From Streptacidiphilus melanogenes (lineage in GTDB: Bacteria > Actinomycetota > Actinomycetes > Streptomycetales > Streptomycetaceae), in the NCBI RefSeq assembly GCF_000787835.1, contig NZ_BBPP01000061.1:1-35009 (forward strand): DNA of 35,009 nucleotides, given 5' to 3'. Of this stretch, positions 26,446-34,915 are shown piece after piece (within the stretch, counting starts at the first letter, position 1; each line of letters opens with the position of its first letter). The position numbers were made by a program, and so were the translations under genes. The notes below the pieces were generated by a model. The model saw only the letters and a list, made by a program, of their open reading frames with translations, did not search any database and was not told where the DNA came from.

Positions 26446-27630
26446 ATGGCGACACCTCTCGAGCTCTCCAGTGACCAGGCCCGCCGGATCGCTCTGCGCG
26501 CCCAGGGCTTCCTCGGTGCGCCGGACCGCCGCGGCGGCGTGCGGGCGATGCTGCGCCGGCTCGGCTCGGTGCAGCTGGACACCATCTCGGTGCTGGCCCG
26601 CTCGCACGAGCTGATCCCGTACGCCCGGCTCGGCGCGGTCGGGCGGGAGGCGGTCGAGGCGGCGTACTGGAGCGGCAACCGCTCGTTCGAGTACTGGTCC
26701 CATGCCGCCTGCGTGCTGCCGGTCGAGGAGTGGCCGCTCTTCGCCTTCCGGCGCCGCGCCTTCCAACGGCGCGGCCACCGCTGGCACCGCATGGAGGACG
26801 CCGAGCGCTCCTGCGCCGAGATCGTGGCCAAGCTGCGCGGCGAGGGGCCGCTCACCACCAAGGAGTTGGGCGGCGCCAAGCGGGGCGGCGAGTGGTGGGA
26901 CTGGTCCGAGTCCAAGATCGCCGTCGAGTGGCTGCTCGACACCGGCGTCGTGGTCTGCACGGAGCGCCGCGGCTGGCGACGCGTCTACGCGCTGGCCGAG
27001 CAGGCCGTCCCGGCCGAGCTGCTGGAGGCGGAGCCGGAGGACGAGGCCTGCCTGCGGCAGCTGGTGTTCCAGTCGGGCCAGGCCCTCGGGGTCGCCACCG
27101 AGAAGGATTTGGCCGACTACCACCGGCTCCGGGTGGAGCAGGTCACCGCCGCGTTGCCGGGCTCGGGTCTGGTGCCGGTCCGCGTCGCCGGTTGGGAGCG
27201 CAACGGCTCAGCCGGACAGCCGGCGCGGGCCTGGGCGGATCCGGCCGCCCTCGTCGCGGAGCCGCGCGGGCGCCACCGCACCACGCTGCTCTCCCCGTTC
27301 GACTCGTTGATCTGGGACCGCGCCCGCACCGAGCGGATCTTCGGCTTCACCCACCGGTTGGAGGCCTACACCCCCAAGCACAAGCGCGTGCACGGGTACT
27401 TCACGATGCCGCTGCTCGTAGGCGGCCGCCTGGTCGGCCGGGTCGATCCGGCGCGCGAGGGCACCACGCTGGTGGCCCGTCAGGCCTCGCTCACCTCGCC
27501 GAGCGCTCTCCCGGCGCTCGCCGACGCGCTGCGCGAGGCGGCGCAGTGGGTCGGCTGCTCGTCCGTGCGCGTCGAGCAGCTCCACGACGAGACGCTGCGC
27601 ATCCCGCTGGAGAAGCTGCTGGCCGCCTGA
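26446..27630 (+). CDS. YcaQ/AlkX-like winged-helix DNA glycosylase
   Basis: A 394-residue cytoplasmic protein of the HTH_42/YcaQ family: tandem winged helices that bind damaged DNA. The catalytic-type motif is SVQLDTISVLARSHELIPYARLG, in which Gln43-Leu44-Asp45 matches the Q-phi-D of E. coli YcaQ (AlkX), an enzyme that unhooks interstrand crosslinks; relatives such as AlkZ protect producers of genotoxic natural products. The middle has KRGGEWWDWSESKIAVEWLL, and the C-terminal part has LLSPFDSLIWDRARTERIF and YTPKHKRVHGYFTMPLLV, standard for the family. The ATG at 26446 lies seven bases after a TAGGCT box. It converges on the response-regulator gene with a ten-base gap. Many members are annotated only as winged-helix proteins, so glycosylase activity is inferred from the motif. 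Confidence 0.85.
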   Translation: MATPLELSSDQARRIALRAQGFLGAPDRRGGVRAMLRRLGSVQLDTISVLARSHELIPYARLGAVGREAVEAAYWSGNRSFEYWSHAACVLPVEEWPLFAFRRRAFQRRGHRWHRMEDAERSCAEIVAKLRGEGPLTTKELGGAKRGGEWWDWSESKIAVEWLLDTGVVVCTERRGWRRVYALAEQAVPAELLEAEPEDEACLRQLVFQSGQALGVATEKDLADYHRLRVEQVTAALPGSGLVPVRVAGWERNGSAGQPARAWADPAALVAEPRGRHRTTLLSPFDSLIWDRARTERIFGFTHRLEAYTPKHKRVHGYFTMPLLVGGRLVGRVDPAREGTTLVARQASLTSPSALPALADALREAAQWVGCSSVRVEQLHDETLRIPLEKLLAA

Positions 27631-27644
27631 GCCCGGCGGGTCAG
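27627..27644. terminator. small hairpin spanning convergent stop codons
   Basis: CTGA-G-CCC / GGG-TCAG forms a 7-bp stem with one bulge and a three-base loop, including both stop codons. It is weak, and is the only candidate terminator between the YcaQ-like gene and the response-regulator gene. Confidence 0.25.
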
Positions 27645-28309
27645 CCTATTTCGAGGATCTTCTCCCGCATCGCGTAGACCACGGCCTCCATCCGGGAGTG
27701 GAGCTGCAGCTTCTCCAGGATGTTGCGGACGTGGTTCTTCACGGTGTTCTCGCTGATGAAGAGCTGCTTCGCGATGTCCCGGTTGTTGAGCCCGGTGGCC
27801 ACCAGCTTGAGCACCTCCATCTCACGGTCCGTCAACCGCGGCGCGGGCAGCAGCTCCTGCTGGTCGGTCCGTTTCTGGATCATCGACTTGAACTCCGTGA
27901 GCAGCTTGGCCGCCATGGAGGGGCTGATCTGCGACTGGCCGTCCGCCACCGCGCGGATCGCCGTGGCCACCTCGTCCGTGGAGATCTCCTTGAGCAGGTA
28001 GCCGGTGGCCCCCGCCTTGATCGCCTCGTAGAGGTCGGCCTCCTCGTCGCTGATGGTCAGCATGATGATCTTCGTGCTGGGTGCGACCTCCTTGATGGCC
28101 GTGCACGCCTCGATACCGCCGCGGCGCGGCATCCGCACGTCCATGAGGATGATGTCGGGCAGCAGATCCGCCGCCTTCTCCACCGCCTCGGCCCCGTCCC
28201 CGGCCTCGCCGACGACGGCGATGTCCTCCTCCTGGGCCAGGACGATCTCCAGACCGCGCCGGAACAACGCGTGGTCGTCCACGACCAGTACCCGGATCGG
28301 CTCCACCAT
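27641..28309 (-). CDS. NarL/FixJ-family response regulator (orphan)
   Basis: A 222-residue DNA-binding regulator. The receiver domain has VLVVDDH, the phosphoacceptor Asp57 in DIILMDVRMP, the conserved Thr in IIMLTISD and the Lys of GYLLKEIS. A linker leads to the LuxR-type helix-turn-helix DREMEVLKLVATGLNNRDIA, continuing to ENTVKNHVRNILEKLQL (about 158-205). The ATG at 28309 has GGGAGGG six bases upstream. No histidine kinase gene adjoins it, so its partner, if any, is elsewhere. It follows the hpf gene in the same direction but is separated by a strong hairpin, so it is likely transcribed on its own. Targets are unknown. Confidence 0.92.
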   Translation of the reverse strand: MVEPIRVLVVDDHALFRRGLEIVLAQEEDIAVVGEAGDGAEAVEKAADLLPDIILMDVRMPRRGGIEACTAIKEVAPSTKIIMLTISDEEADLYEAIKAGATGYLLKEISTDEVATAIRAVADGQSQISPSMAAKLLTEFKSMIQKRTDQQELLPAPRLTDREMEVLKLVATGLNNRDIAKQLFISENTVKNHVRNILEKLQLHSRMEAVVYAMREKILEIG

Positions 28310-28385
28310 CCGGTCCCTCCCCCTCCGTGGGCGGCTTTCAGCGACATGATTCCACGCTTCGTGGTGATCGCTATCACGCGCCCGA

Positions 28386-28422
28386 AGAGGGTTCCCCCGG
28401 AAGTGTGCCGGAGGAACCCTCT
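28386..28422 (-). terminator. terminator after hpf
   Basis: Arms 28386-28400 and 28408-28422 pair over 10 bp, one C/A mismatch and 4 bp, with a seven-base loop. It stands 51 bases beyond the hpf stop and upstream of the response-regulator gene. Confidence 0.85.
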
Positions 28423-28473
28423 GTCATTCAGTGTCGCCCGTCTACCTGTGGTGCTTCGCCGTCAGGCGGGCCG

Positions 28474-29097
28474 TCACTCCTCGACCTTCAGGTGGATCAC
28501 ACCGTAGTCGTAAGCGTGGCGCCGGTAGACCACGCTCGGCTGGAGTGTGTCGGAGTCCACGAACAGGTAGAAGTCGTGGCCGACCAGCTCCATCTCGTAC
28601 AGCGCCTGGTCCAGCGCCATCGGTGCGGCGGGGTGGGTCTTCTCGCGGACCACCAGCGGCCCGTCACCCTCCACCGCCACGGACCCCTGCATCGTCCTCT
28701 TGGGCGGGCTCAGCTCCTCGGGCGTCGCCTGCCCCGGCGTGTCCGACAGCGCGGCGGTCGCCTGGGCGACGCTCATCGGCGCCCGGGGCCCCTTGCTGAT
28801 CCGCCGTCGGTCCGCTGCCTTGCGCAACTGCGCGTCCAACTTCGCGGACGCGAGGTCGAGCGCGGAGTACGGGTCGGAGGAGCTCGCCTCCGCCCTGATC
28901 ACCGGGCCACGGCTGCGGAGCGTGATCTCCACCTGGTCGGCGTGGTCGGACTGGCGCGGGTTGTGTTCCTTCGAGAGCTCCACGTCGACGCTGATCACCT
29001 TGCCGTCGAGCTTGTTGATCCGCTCGAGCTTCTCGGCGACGTGCCTGCGGAACCGCTCCGGAACCTCGGTCTTGCGACCCTTGACGACGATGTCCAC
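28474..29097 (-). CDS. hpf: long-form ribosome hibernation promoting factor
   Basis: A 207-residue ribosome-associated protein that pairs 70S ribosomes into inactive 100S dimers under stress or starvation. Residues 1-95 are the HPF/YfiA domain (VDIVVKGRKTEVPERF, VEITLRSRGPVIRAEA). A variable linker of about 55 residues follows. The C-terminal dimerisation domain has MALDQALYEMELVGHDFYLF and SVVYRRHAYDYGVIHL. The start taken is the GTG at 29097, with GGATCGGAG six bases upstream and the usual family beginning. An ATG at 29124 would add nine residues and lies against a 7-bp hairpin (29129-29146). It is divergent from comF across a long gap. Confidence 0.93.
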   Translation of the reverse strand: MDIVVKGRKTEVPERFRRHVAEKLERINKLDGKVISVDVELSKEHNPRQSDHADQVEITLRSRGPVIRAEASSSDPYSALDLASAKLDAQLRKAADRRRISKGPRAPMSVAQATAALSDTPGQATPEELSPPKRTMQGSVAVEGDGPLVVREKTHPAAPMALDQALYEMELVGHDFYLFVDSDTLQPSVVYRRHAYDYGVIHLKVEE

Positions 29098-29485
29098 GCA
29101 GAACTCCGATCCTTCGCGCTTCATGCCCGCGGACCCATAGGTCCGCAGGGCCCGTCGAGTACGCAGCCCCACCCGCTCGGGGGGTCGGGCGGAACCGCCC
29201 CTCTGTCCCCTTCATCCCCAGTCGGAACGGTGGGAACCCCATGGAACAACGGTTCCCTGAAATTCGCCTGTCCGACACGGGACTGAAGTCCCCGAGTCAG
29301 GGAGCCATACGTCCTGCCGTCCAAATTCGCCGCGCGCGGGGTCCTTGTACAGCCCCCGCGCGGTGGCTGCCCCCGTTCGGATGAACATCACGTGAATGGC
29401 CCTCGTCATCGGGGTGGTCGGGGCACTCTTGGCACTCCTTCCGTGTGTATCTCCGACCGTATCTCTGATCGCGTGGGGAGGCTCC
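29098..29485. other. divergent intergenic region between hpf and comF
   Basis: 388 bases without a convincing gene. Visible are a 7-bp hairpin just upstream of hpf (29129-29135 with 29140-29146), an inverted repeat GGGAACC/GGTTCCC around 29230-29255, and an imperfect GC-rich inverted repeat around 29330-29363 with a two-base offset between the arms. The promoters of both genes must lie here, but I could not assign -35/-10 pairs with confidence. Confidence 0.5.
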
Positions 29486-30190
29486 GTGGAACGGTCACCG
29501 ATTCGCACTCTCGACGCCGTGCTGGACCTGCTGCTGCCCACCGTCTGCGTCGGCTGCGGCAGCCCGCACGCGCAGCTCTGCGCGCCCTGCCGCGTCCAGC
29601 TGGAACAGCCCGACCCGAGCCGTGCCAGGCCCGGCCACCCGCCGCCCGGCCTGCCCGAGGTCTATGCGGCACTGCCCTACGGCGGAGCCGTCAGACAAGC
29701 GCTGCTGGCCCACAAGGAGCGCGGTGCGATGCGGCTCGCCGCGCCGCTGGGCCGCGCACTCGCGCAGGCCGTGCACATGGCGGTCCCACTCGAGCCCGCG
29801 CCCCATCGCCGCGACGCGCGCCCCCTGCTCCTGGTGCCGATGCCGTCCACGCCGCGAGCGACCCGGGCCCGCGGGCACGATCCGACGACCCGCCTCGCCC
29901 GCGCCGCCACGGCGTCGCTGCGGTCGCGCGGCCTTCCCGCCCGCGTGGTGCCCGCGCTGCGCCACGCCCGCGCCGTCGCCGACCAGGCCGGCCTGGACGC
30001 CCCCGCCCGCCGCCGCAACCTCGCCGGCGCGCTCCGCGTCACCCGCGGCGCCGACGACCTCCTCCACACCGGCCATGTCGTGGTCGTCGACGACCTCGTC
30101 ACGACCGGCGCAAGCCTCGCCGAAGCCGCCCGCGCTCTCGCCGACGCCGGCATCGACGTCCTCGCGGCCGCCGTCGTCGCCGCGGCCTGA
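29486..30190 (+). CDS. comF: ComF family phosphoribosyltransferase-like protein
   Basis: A 234-residue protein with an N-terminal zinc-finger-like pair of cysteines (Cys21, Cys24, Cys32, Cys35 in CVGCG...CAPC), the middle LLLVPMPSTPRATRARGHDP typical of ComF, and a PRPP-binding-type loop VVVVDDLVTTGA (198-209). ComF proteins take part in DNA uptake in competent bacteria. In actinobacteria their role is unclear, and the gene is simply conserved beside lpqB. The GTG at 29486 was chosen because GGGGAGG lies four or five bases before it; an upstream ATG at 29396 would add a hydrophobic stretch not expected in this family. It converges on lpqB with a 34-base gap in which I see no strong hairpin. 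Confidence 0.9.
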   Translation: MERSPIRTLDAVLDLLLPTVCVGCGSPHAQLCAPCRVQLEQPDPSRARPGHPPPGLPEVYAALPYGGAVRQALLAHKERGAMRLAAPLGRALAQAVHMAVPLEPAPHRRDARPLLLVPMPSTPRATRARGHDPTTRLARAATASLRSRGLPARVVPALRHARAVADQAGLDAPARRRNLAGALRVTRGADDLLHTGHVVVVDDLVTTGASLAEAARALADAGIDVLAAAVVAAA

Positions 30191-30224
30191 CCCGCCCCGG
30201 GATCGGCCGGTACGGATCCGACCG

Positions 30225-32087
30225 TCAGCCGGGGAAGCGCACGCCGCTGCCCTTGCTCGACGCGGAGTCGGTGATCGGGAGCCAGCGGAACGCCGTCAGC
30301 TGGGAGAAGAAGATCTCGTTCTCCTCGTCGGGGTTCTTCGCCGTGGCGAAGAGCCACAGCGGCAGCGACGGGTCACTCGGCAGAGTCGTCACATCGGTCA
30401 CGCCGCTCAGGGTCTGGATCGTGCCGAGCGAGGACGGGCTGCCGTCCATCTCGACGGGGATGACGCTGGTGGTTCCCGACTGCTGGCCCACGACCACCAG
30501 GCCGTCGCCGTCCTGCCAGGACAGCGAGGAGATCGAGGTGATGTTCGCAGCCGTCGGCCGCAGCTCCTCCACGCTCAGCGAAGGCACCTGGTGCGTGGAG
30601 TCGTCCGCCGCGAGGTGCCGCACCCGGCCGATCTCGACCGTCGTGTTGTCCCCGCTCTTCACCAGCAGCGCGATCCGCGCACCGTCGGGCGCCACACGGA
30701 CCTGCTGGATCGTCGCCCCGTCCGGCAGACCCTGCACCTCGACGGGCACGGACACGCCGTTCACCACCGCCCGCAGCGTCGTCCCACCGGGCTCGGTGTC
30801 GACCGCCCACAGCGTGCCGGCGCCGTCCCAGCTGGGCGAGGAGAGCGCGCCCGGCGTCCCGCCGCGCAGCACCGCCGTCGTGGGCGCCGTGGCGGCCCGC
30901 AGGGTGCTCACGTACAGCGCACGACCGTCGTCGGAGATCGAGGCCACCTGGTCCTCCCCGTTCGGGGAGACGGCGAAGGAGCCGATCGTGGTCCCCACCG
31001 GGACCAGCTTCCCCGGCACGTCCTCCACCGTGGCCGGGCTGGAGCCCGGCTGCGGGGTGACGCTCATCAGATGGTGGTCCGCGCTGAGGAAGTACGCCGT
31101 CGCACCCACCCGCACTGGGTTGTACCCGCCCTCCGACTGGGTCGTGCAGATCGGCGCGCCGCCCTTGTCACGGTAGAGCGCCACCGAGGTCGGCGGGGTG
31201 GGCTCCACGTTCGTGGTGCCCTCGGCGAACGTGGCATACAGCTGCGCCGCCATCGTCTGGCAGGTGGTCGGGCTCCAGTCCGCGTCCGCCCCCAGTGACA
31301 GGTAGACCTTGGCCTGGGGGCTGCTGGTGTCCAGTACGACCTTGGAATTCGACGAGTTCGCCGGGAAACCGGTGGTGACCACCGGCGCCAGCCAGGTGCT
31401 CGGCCCGTCGATCAGCTGCTGCGCCGCCAGCTGCAGCGGGTTGTCGACGCGGCCACGGATGTAGACCGGGTCGGCAACGAGCGGGCTCACGCCCTTGCTG
31501 GTGTGGCCGGCCGCCGCTGGGAAGTACAGGTTGACCGACTGGTATATCCGCTGGAAGTCACGCTGGCTGGTCAGCACCGTCGTCGGCGGGTCGACGATCC
31601 GCCACTGGCCCTTGTCGTTCAGCTCGAAGTGGTAGTCGACACTCACCGACTGCGTGCCGGGGGTCGCGGGCGTGTACGAGCCGTGCGAATCCAGCGAGGC
31701 GATCTCGGTGCCGGTGGCTGTGACCGTGGCGCTCTTCCGATCGGGACTCTCCGTCATCCGCAGGTCCGGGGTCGTGCTCAACACGTCCACGGCGCCCGAG
31801 GGCTGCCAGTTCGGGTCGCTGAGGTAGAGCCGGGCCGTCCGGTAGTCCGACTGGTCGCTGCCCAGCGCGTCCAGGAAGCCGTAGAGAAGCTGCTCCGGGC
31901 GCTCCTGATCGGCCGGCGGCACGGGAATCAGCTCCACGCGGGTGTTCTGCGTGTTGCCCGACGCGGTCGGCCCGAGCGTCACCGGGCCGTTGCTGGGCAT
32001 CGTGGCGCAGCCGGCCAGGCCGAGCAGGGTGCCCGACAGCGCCACAACGCGGACCGCACGGAACCGCGACGGCTCAGACCTCTTCAC
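30225..32087 (-). CDS. lpqB: lipoprotein LpqB, MtrAB-associated
   Basis: A 620-residue lipoprotein with lipobox LLGLAGC (Cys27). The mature part has a GerMN-type domain (VPPADQERPEQLLYGFLDAL then TARLYLSD, with a second LYLSLGADADW-like stretch near residue 260) and then a beta-propeller-like region of repeated short strands to the C-terminus. LpqB binds the external domain of MtrB in mycobacteria and tunes its signalling; the same is likely here. The GTG at 32087 lies inside the end of mtrB (14-base overlap) with AGGGA about six bases before it, so translation is coupled. It is the third gene of the mtrA-mtrB-lpqB operon. Confidence 0.93.
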   Translation of the reverse strand: MKRSEPSRFRAVRVVALSGTLLGLAGCATMPSNGPVTLGPTASGNTQNTRVELIPVPPADQERPEQLLYGFLDALGSDQSDYRTARLYLSDPNWQPSGAVDVLSTTPDLRMTESPDRKSATVTATGTEIASLDSHGSYTPATPGTQSVSVDYHFELNDKGQWRIVDPPTTVLTSQRDFQRIYQSVNLYFPAAAGHTSKGVSPLVADPVYIRGRVDNPLQLAAQQLIDGPSTWLAPVVTTGFPANSSNSKVVLDTSSPQAKVYLSLGADADWSPTTCQTMAAQLYATFAEGTTNVEPTPPTSVALYRDKGGAPICTTQSEGGYNPVRVGATAYFLSADHHLMSVTPQPGSSPATVEDVPGKLVPVGTTIGSFAVSPNGEDQVASISDDGRALYVSTLRAATAPTTAVLRGGTPGALSSPSWDGAGTLWAVDTEPGGTTLRAVVNGVSVPVEVQGLPDGATIQQVRVAPDGARIALLVKSGDNTTVEIGRVRHLAADDSTHQVPSLSVEELRPTAANITSISSLSWQDGDGLVVVGQQSGTTSVIPVEMDGSPSSLGTIQTLSGVTDVTTLPSDPSLPLWLFATAKNPDEENEIFFSQLTAFRWLPITDSASSKGSGVRFPG

Positions 32088-34227
32088 GCGTTCCCTCTCC
32101 CTCGTGCGCCCCGTCCGCTTCCAGCGACTCCCGGCTCTCCCGCGGCCCCCGAAGCTGCCGCGACTCGTCCGCCCGGGGATCGTCCGCACGTGTCGTCACC
32201 GTGCCGGGAACGACGACCTGCGCGCCGCCCGGGGCGAAGCCGGCCCCGAGACCGGAGACCGTGCCCAGATCGGAGGGGTTGCTGGCGGGCGTGGCCCGCG
32301 TCGGACCGGGCAGAGCCGGGATGACCGAACCGTAGCCGAGCACGCCGCCGAGACCGGGACCCAGGCTCGGCTGCGCCGGGCTCTGCTCCAGCTCACCCGT
32401 GGCCGGAAGGGCCGTCGCCCCGGCCGGCCGGGGTCGGCGGTAGGGGCTGCCGGAGATGTCCAGACCCAGGTTGCCGCGCGAGTCCTCAGGCTCCAGCGGG
32501 ATCGGAGACCGGGCGATCTCCGTGCCGGCGCTGCGCGGAATCGTCAGGCGGAACTGCGAACCACCGCCCGGCTCACCCCAGGCGTGCAGCCAGCCCCCGT
32601 GCAGGGCGGCGTCCTCCAGGGCGATCGACAGGCCGAGGCCGGTCCCTCCCGTCGTACGGGCGCGGGCCGGGTCGGCACGCCAGAAGCGGTTGAAGACGCG
32701 GGCGGCCTCGCCGGGCTTGAGCCCGATGCCGTGGTCACGCACCGCGACCGCCACCGCGCCGTCCCGGGTGGCCATGTGGACCTCGATGTCCCGGCCCTCG
32801 CCGTGCTCCAGCGCGTTGACGACCAGATTGCGCAGGATGCGCTCGATACGCCGGGGATCGCACTCGGCCACGACCGGCTCGTCGCCGCCGACGATCCGCA
32901 CCGCGCTGCCCTTGCGCTCGGCCAACGGACCGGCACCGTCGATCACACGGCCGACGACCTCGCGCAGGTCCGTGGGCTCAGAGTCGAGGATCGCGGCCCC
33001 GGCGTCGAAGCGGCTGATCTCCAACAGATCAGCCAGCAGCGACTCGAATCGGTCCAGCTGGTTCTGCAGCAGTTCGGCGGAGCGCACCGCCATCGGGTCG
33101 TCGAAGTCCTCGCGGGCCTCGTAGAGCAGGTCGGCGGCCATGCGGACCGTCGTCAGCGGCGTGCGCAGCTCGTGCGAGACGTCCGAGACGAAACGGCGCT
33201 GAACCCGGGAGAGCTCCTCCAGCTGCCGGATCTGCGCCTGCAGCGCGCCTGCCATGCGGTTGAACGATTCGCCGAGGCGGGTGATGTCGTCCGTGCCGGA
33301 GACCTTCATCCGCTCCTCGAGCCGGCCCGAGGCCAGCTGCTCGGAGATCTCCGCCGCCATCCGCAGCGGTGTCACCACCTGGCGCACCACCAACCAGGAG
33401 ATCGCGCCGAGCAGGATCACCACGAAGACCCCGGCGGTCGCCAGCGTCCCGGTCACCAGGTTCAGCGTGCTGGTCTCCTGGGTGAACGGGAAGACGTAGT
33501 AGAGCTGGTACGAGCCGTTGACGGCGGCAGCGCCACTCTGGCCGCTCGCGTCGTTCGGCAGCGATATCTGCTCGCCGATGACCATGCCCGGCTGGCTCTG
33601 GGCCCCGTTGGAGAACGTGACGGTGGTGTACGCGCCCTCCGGGCTGCCCGGGTTCCCGGCCACCCGCTGCTGCAGGTCCGCCGGGATCGTCGCCGTGGGA
33701 TCCACGCCGCCGGTCAGGTACATGGCCCGGGACGTCGCGTTCGACGAGTCGCCGCTCGTCGGCAGCCCGACCACGTAGTAGGACCCCGCGCCGCTCGAAG
33801 CCAGCGTCCCGACCTGCTCGTTCATGACCGCACCGACGTCCGGCTGCGACTGCGCGTCCGCACCGACACCGGTCTGCGAGGTCGCGCTGCCGCCGCCCGT
33901 CTTGTGGGCGTATCCGCTGAGGTTGCTCGCGGCGGTCCTGGCGGCCGCGAAGCCGCTCTCGGCCTGCGTCTGCGCCGACTGCGTCTTGGTCTGGAGCAGA
34001 CCGTTGCGGACCTGGTTCATCACGACGACGCCCAGGAGCAGCACCACGCCGAGCGAGAGCACGAGCGTCATCGCCACGACGCGCAGCTGGATGGAGCGCC
34101 GGTACAACCCGACGGCACGCCGGGCCGGCCTCCGCAGCTGCCGCCACAGGGCGCTGAACAGAGACTGCTGGGTGGTAGACCGCCCGCCGTCCGTATGGGG
34201 CAGGGCGGCGGGGGCCTGACCGCTCAT
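32074..34227 (-). CDS. mtrB: sensor histidine kinase MtrB
   Basis: A 717-residue membrane kinase. Helix 1 (about 49-70) and helix 2 (about 257-283) flank an external sensor domain of about 185 residues. A HAMP linker follows, then the H-box FVSDVSHELRTPLTT (His352), N-box LRNLVVNALEHGEG (Asn467, Asn471), G1 VRDHGIGL, F-box VFNRFWRAD and G2 GGTGLGLSI. From about residue 575 to 717 there is a Pro/Gly/Ser-rich tail of uncertain role beyond the kinase domain. It senses envelope conditions and phosphorylates MtrA. The ATG at 34227 follows the mtrA stop by a single base, so the genes are tightly coupled. Confidence 0.96.
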   Translation of the reverse strand: MSGQAPAALPHTDGGRSTTQQSLFSALWRQLRRPARRAVGLYRRSIQLRVVAMTLVLSLGVVLLLGVVVMNQVRNGLLQTKTQSAQTQAESGFAAARTAASNLSGYAHKTGGGSATSQTGVGADAQSQPDVGAVMNEQVGTLASSGAGSYYVVGLPTSGDSSNATSRAMYLTGGVDPTATIPADLQQRVAGNPGSPEGAYTTVTFSNGAQSQPGMVIGEQISLPNDASGQSGAAAVNGSYQLYYVFPFTQETSTLNLVTGTLATAGVFVVILLGAISWLVVRQVVTPLRMAAEISEQLASGRLEERMKVSGTDDITRLGESFNRMAGALQAQIRQLEELSRVQRRFVSDVSHELRTPLTTVRMAADLLYEAREDFDDPMAVRSAELLQNQLDRFESLLADLLEISRFDAGAAILDSEPTDLREVVGRVIDGAGPLAERKGSAVRIVGGDEPVVAECDPRRIERILRNLVVNALEHGEGRDIEVHMATRDGAVAVAVRDHGIGLKPGEAARVFNRFWRADPARARTTGGTGLGLSIALEDAALHGGWLHAWGEPGGGSQFRLTIPRSAGTEIARSPIPLEPEDSRGNLGLDISGSPYRRPRPAGATALPATGELEQSPAQPSLGPGLGGVLGYGSVIPALPGPTRATPASNPSDLGTVSGLGAGFAPGGAQVVVPGTVTTRADDPRADESRQLRGPRESRESLEADGAHEGEGTREEV

Positions 34228-34228
34228 C

Positions 34229-34915
34229 TCAGTTCGGACCCGCCTTGTAGCCGACACCGCGGACCGTCACCACGATCTCGGGACGCTCCGGGTCCCGCTC
34301 GATCTTGGAGCGGAGCCGCTGCACGTGGACGTTGACCAGGCGGGTGTCGGCGGCGTGCCGGTAACCCCACACCTGCTCCAGCAGCACCTCACGGGTGAAG
34401 ACCTGCCACGGCTTGCGCGCCAGAGCGACCAGAAGGTCGAACTCCAGCGGGGTCAGCGGAATGCTCCGGCCGTCGCGCTTCACGGAGTGGCCGGCGACGT
34501 CGATCACCAGATCGCCGATCGTCAGCTGCTCCGGGCTCGGCTCCTCGGCACGACGCAGACGCGCGCGCACCCGGGCGACGAGCTCCTTCGGCTTGAACGG
34601 CTTGGTCATGTAGTCGTCCGCACCCGACTCCAGCCCCACCACCACATCCACCGTGTCGGTCTTGGCGGTCAGCATGACGATCGGCACGCCGGACTCGGCA
34701 CGGATCTGCCGGCAGACGTCGATCCCGTCCCTGCCGGGCAGCATCAGGTCCAGGAGCACAAGGTCGGGCTTGACCTCACGGAATACGGCCAGAGCCTTGT
34801 CGCCGTCCGCGACGAAGCTCGGCTCGAACCCCTCTCCACGCAGCACGATGCCAAGCATCTCGGCCAGAGCAGTGTCGTCATCGACGATCAGGACGCGTCC
34901 CTTCATGGTGTCCAT
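34229..34915 (-). CDS. mtrA: response regulator MtrA
   Basis: A 228-residue OmpR-family regulator. The receiver has VLIVDDD, phosphoacceptor Asp56 in LVLLDLMLPGRDG, MLTAK, and Lys105 in YMTKPF. The winged-helix domain has LTPLEFDLLVALARKPWQVF and ADTRLVNVHVQRLRSKIE, and ends TVRGVGYKAGPN. In actinobacteria MtrA controls cell-wall, osmotic, developmental and antibiotic genes. Two starts are possible: ATG 34915 (MDTMKGR) or ATG 34906 (MKGR). Neither has a strong ribosome site; a GAG lies close before 34915. It heads the operon with mtrB and lpqB. Confidence 0.96.
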   Translation of the reverse strand: MDTMKGRVLIVDDDTALAEMLGIVLRGEGFEPSFVADGDKALAVFREVKPDLVLLDLMLPGRDGIDVCRQIRAESGVPIVMLTAKTDTVDVVVGLESGADDYMTKPFKPKELVARVRARLRRAEEPSPEQLTIGDLVIDVAGHSVKRDGRSIPLTPLEFDLLVALARKPWQVFTREVLLEQVWGYRHAADTRLVNVHVQRLRSKIERDPERPEIVVTVRGVGYKAGPN

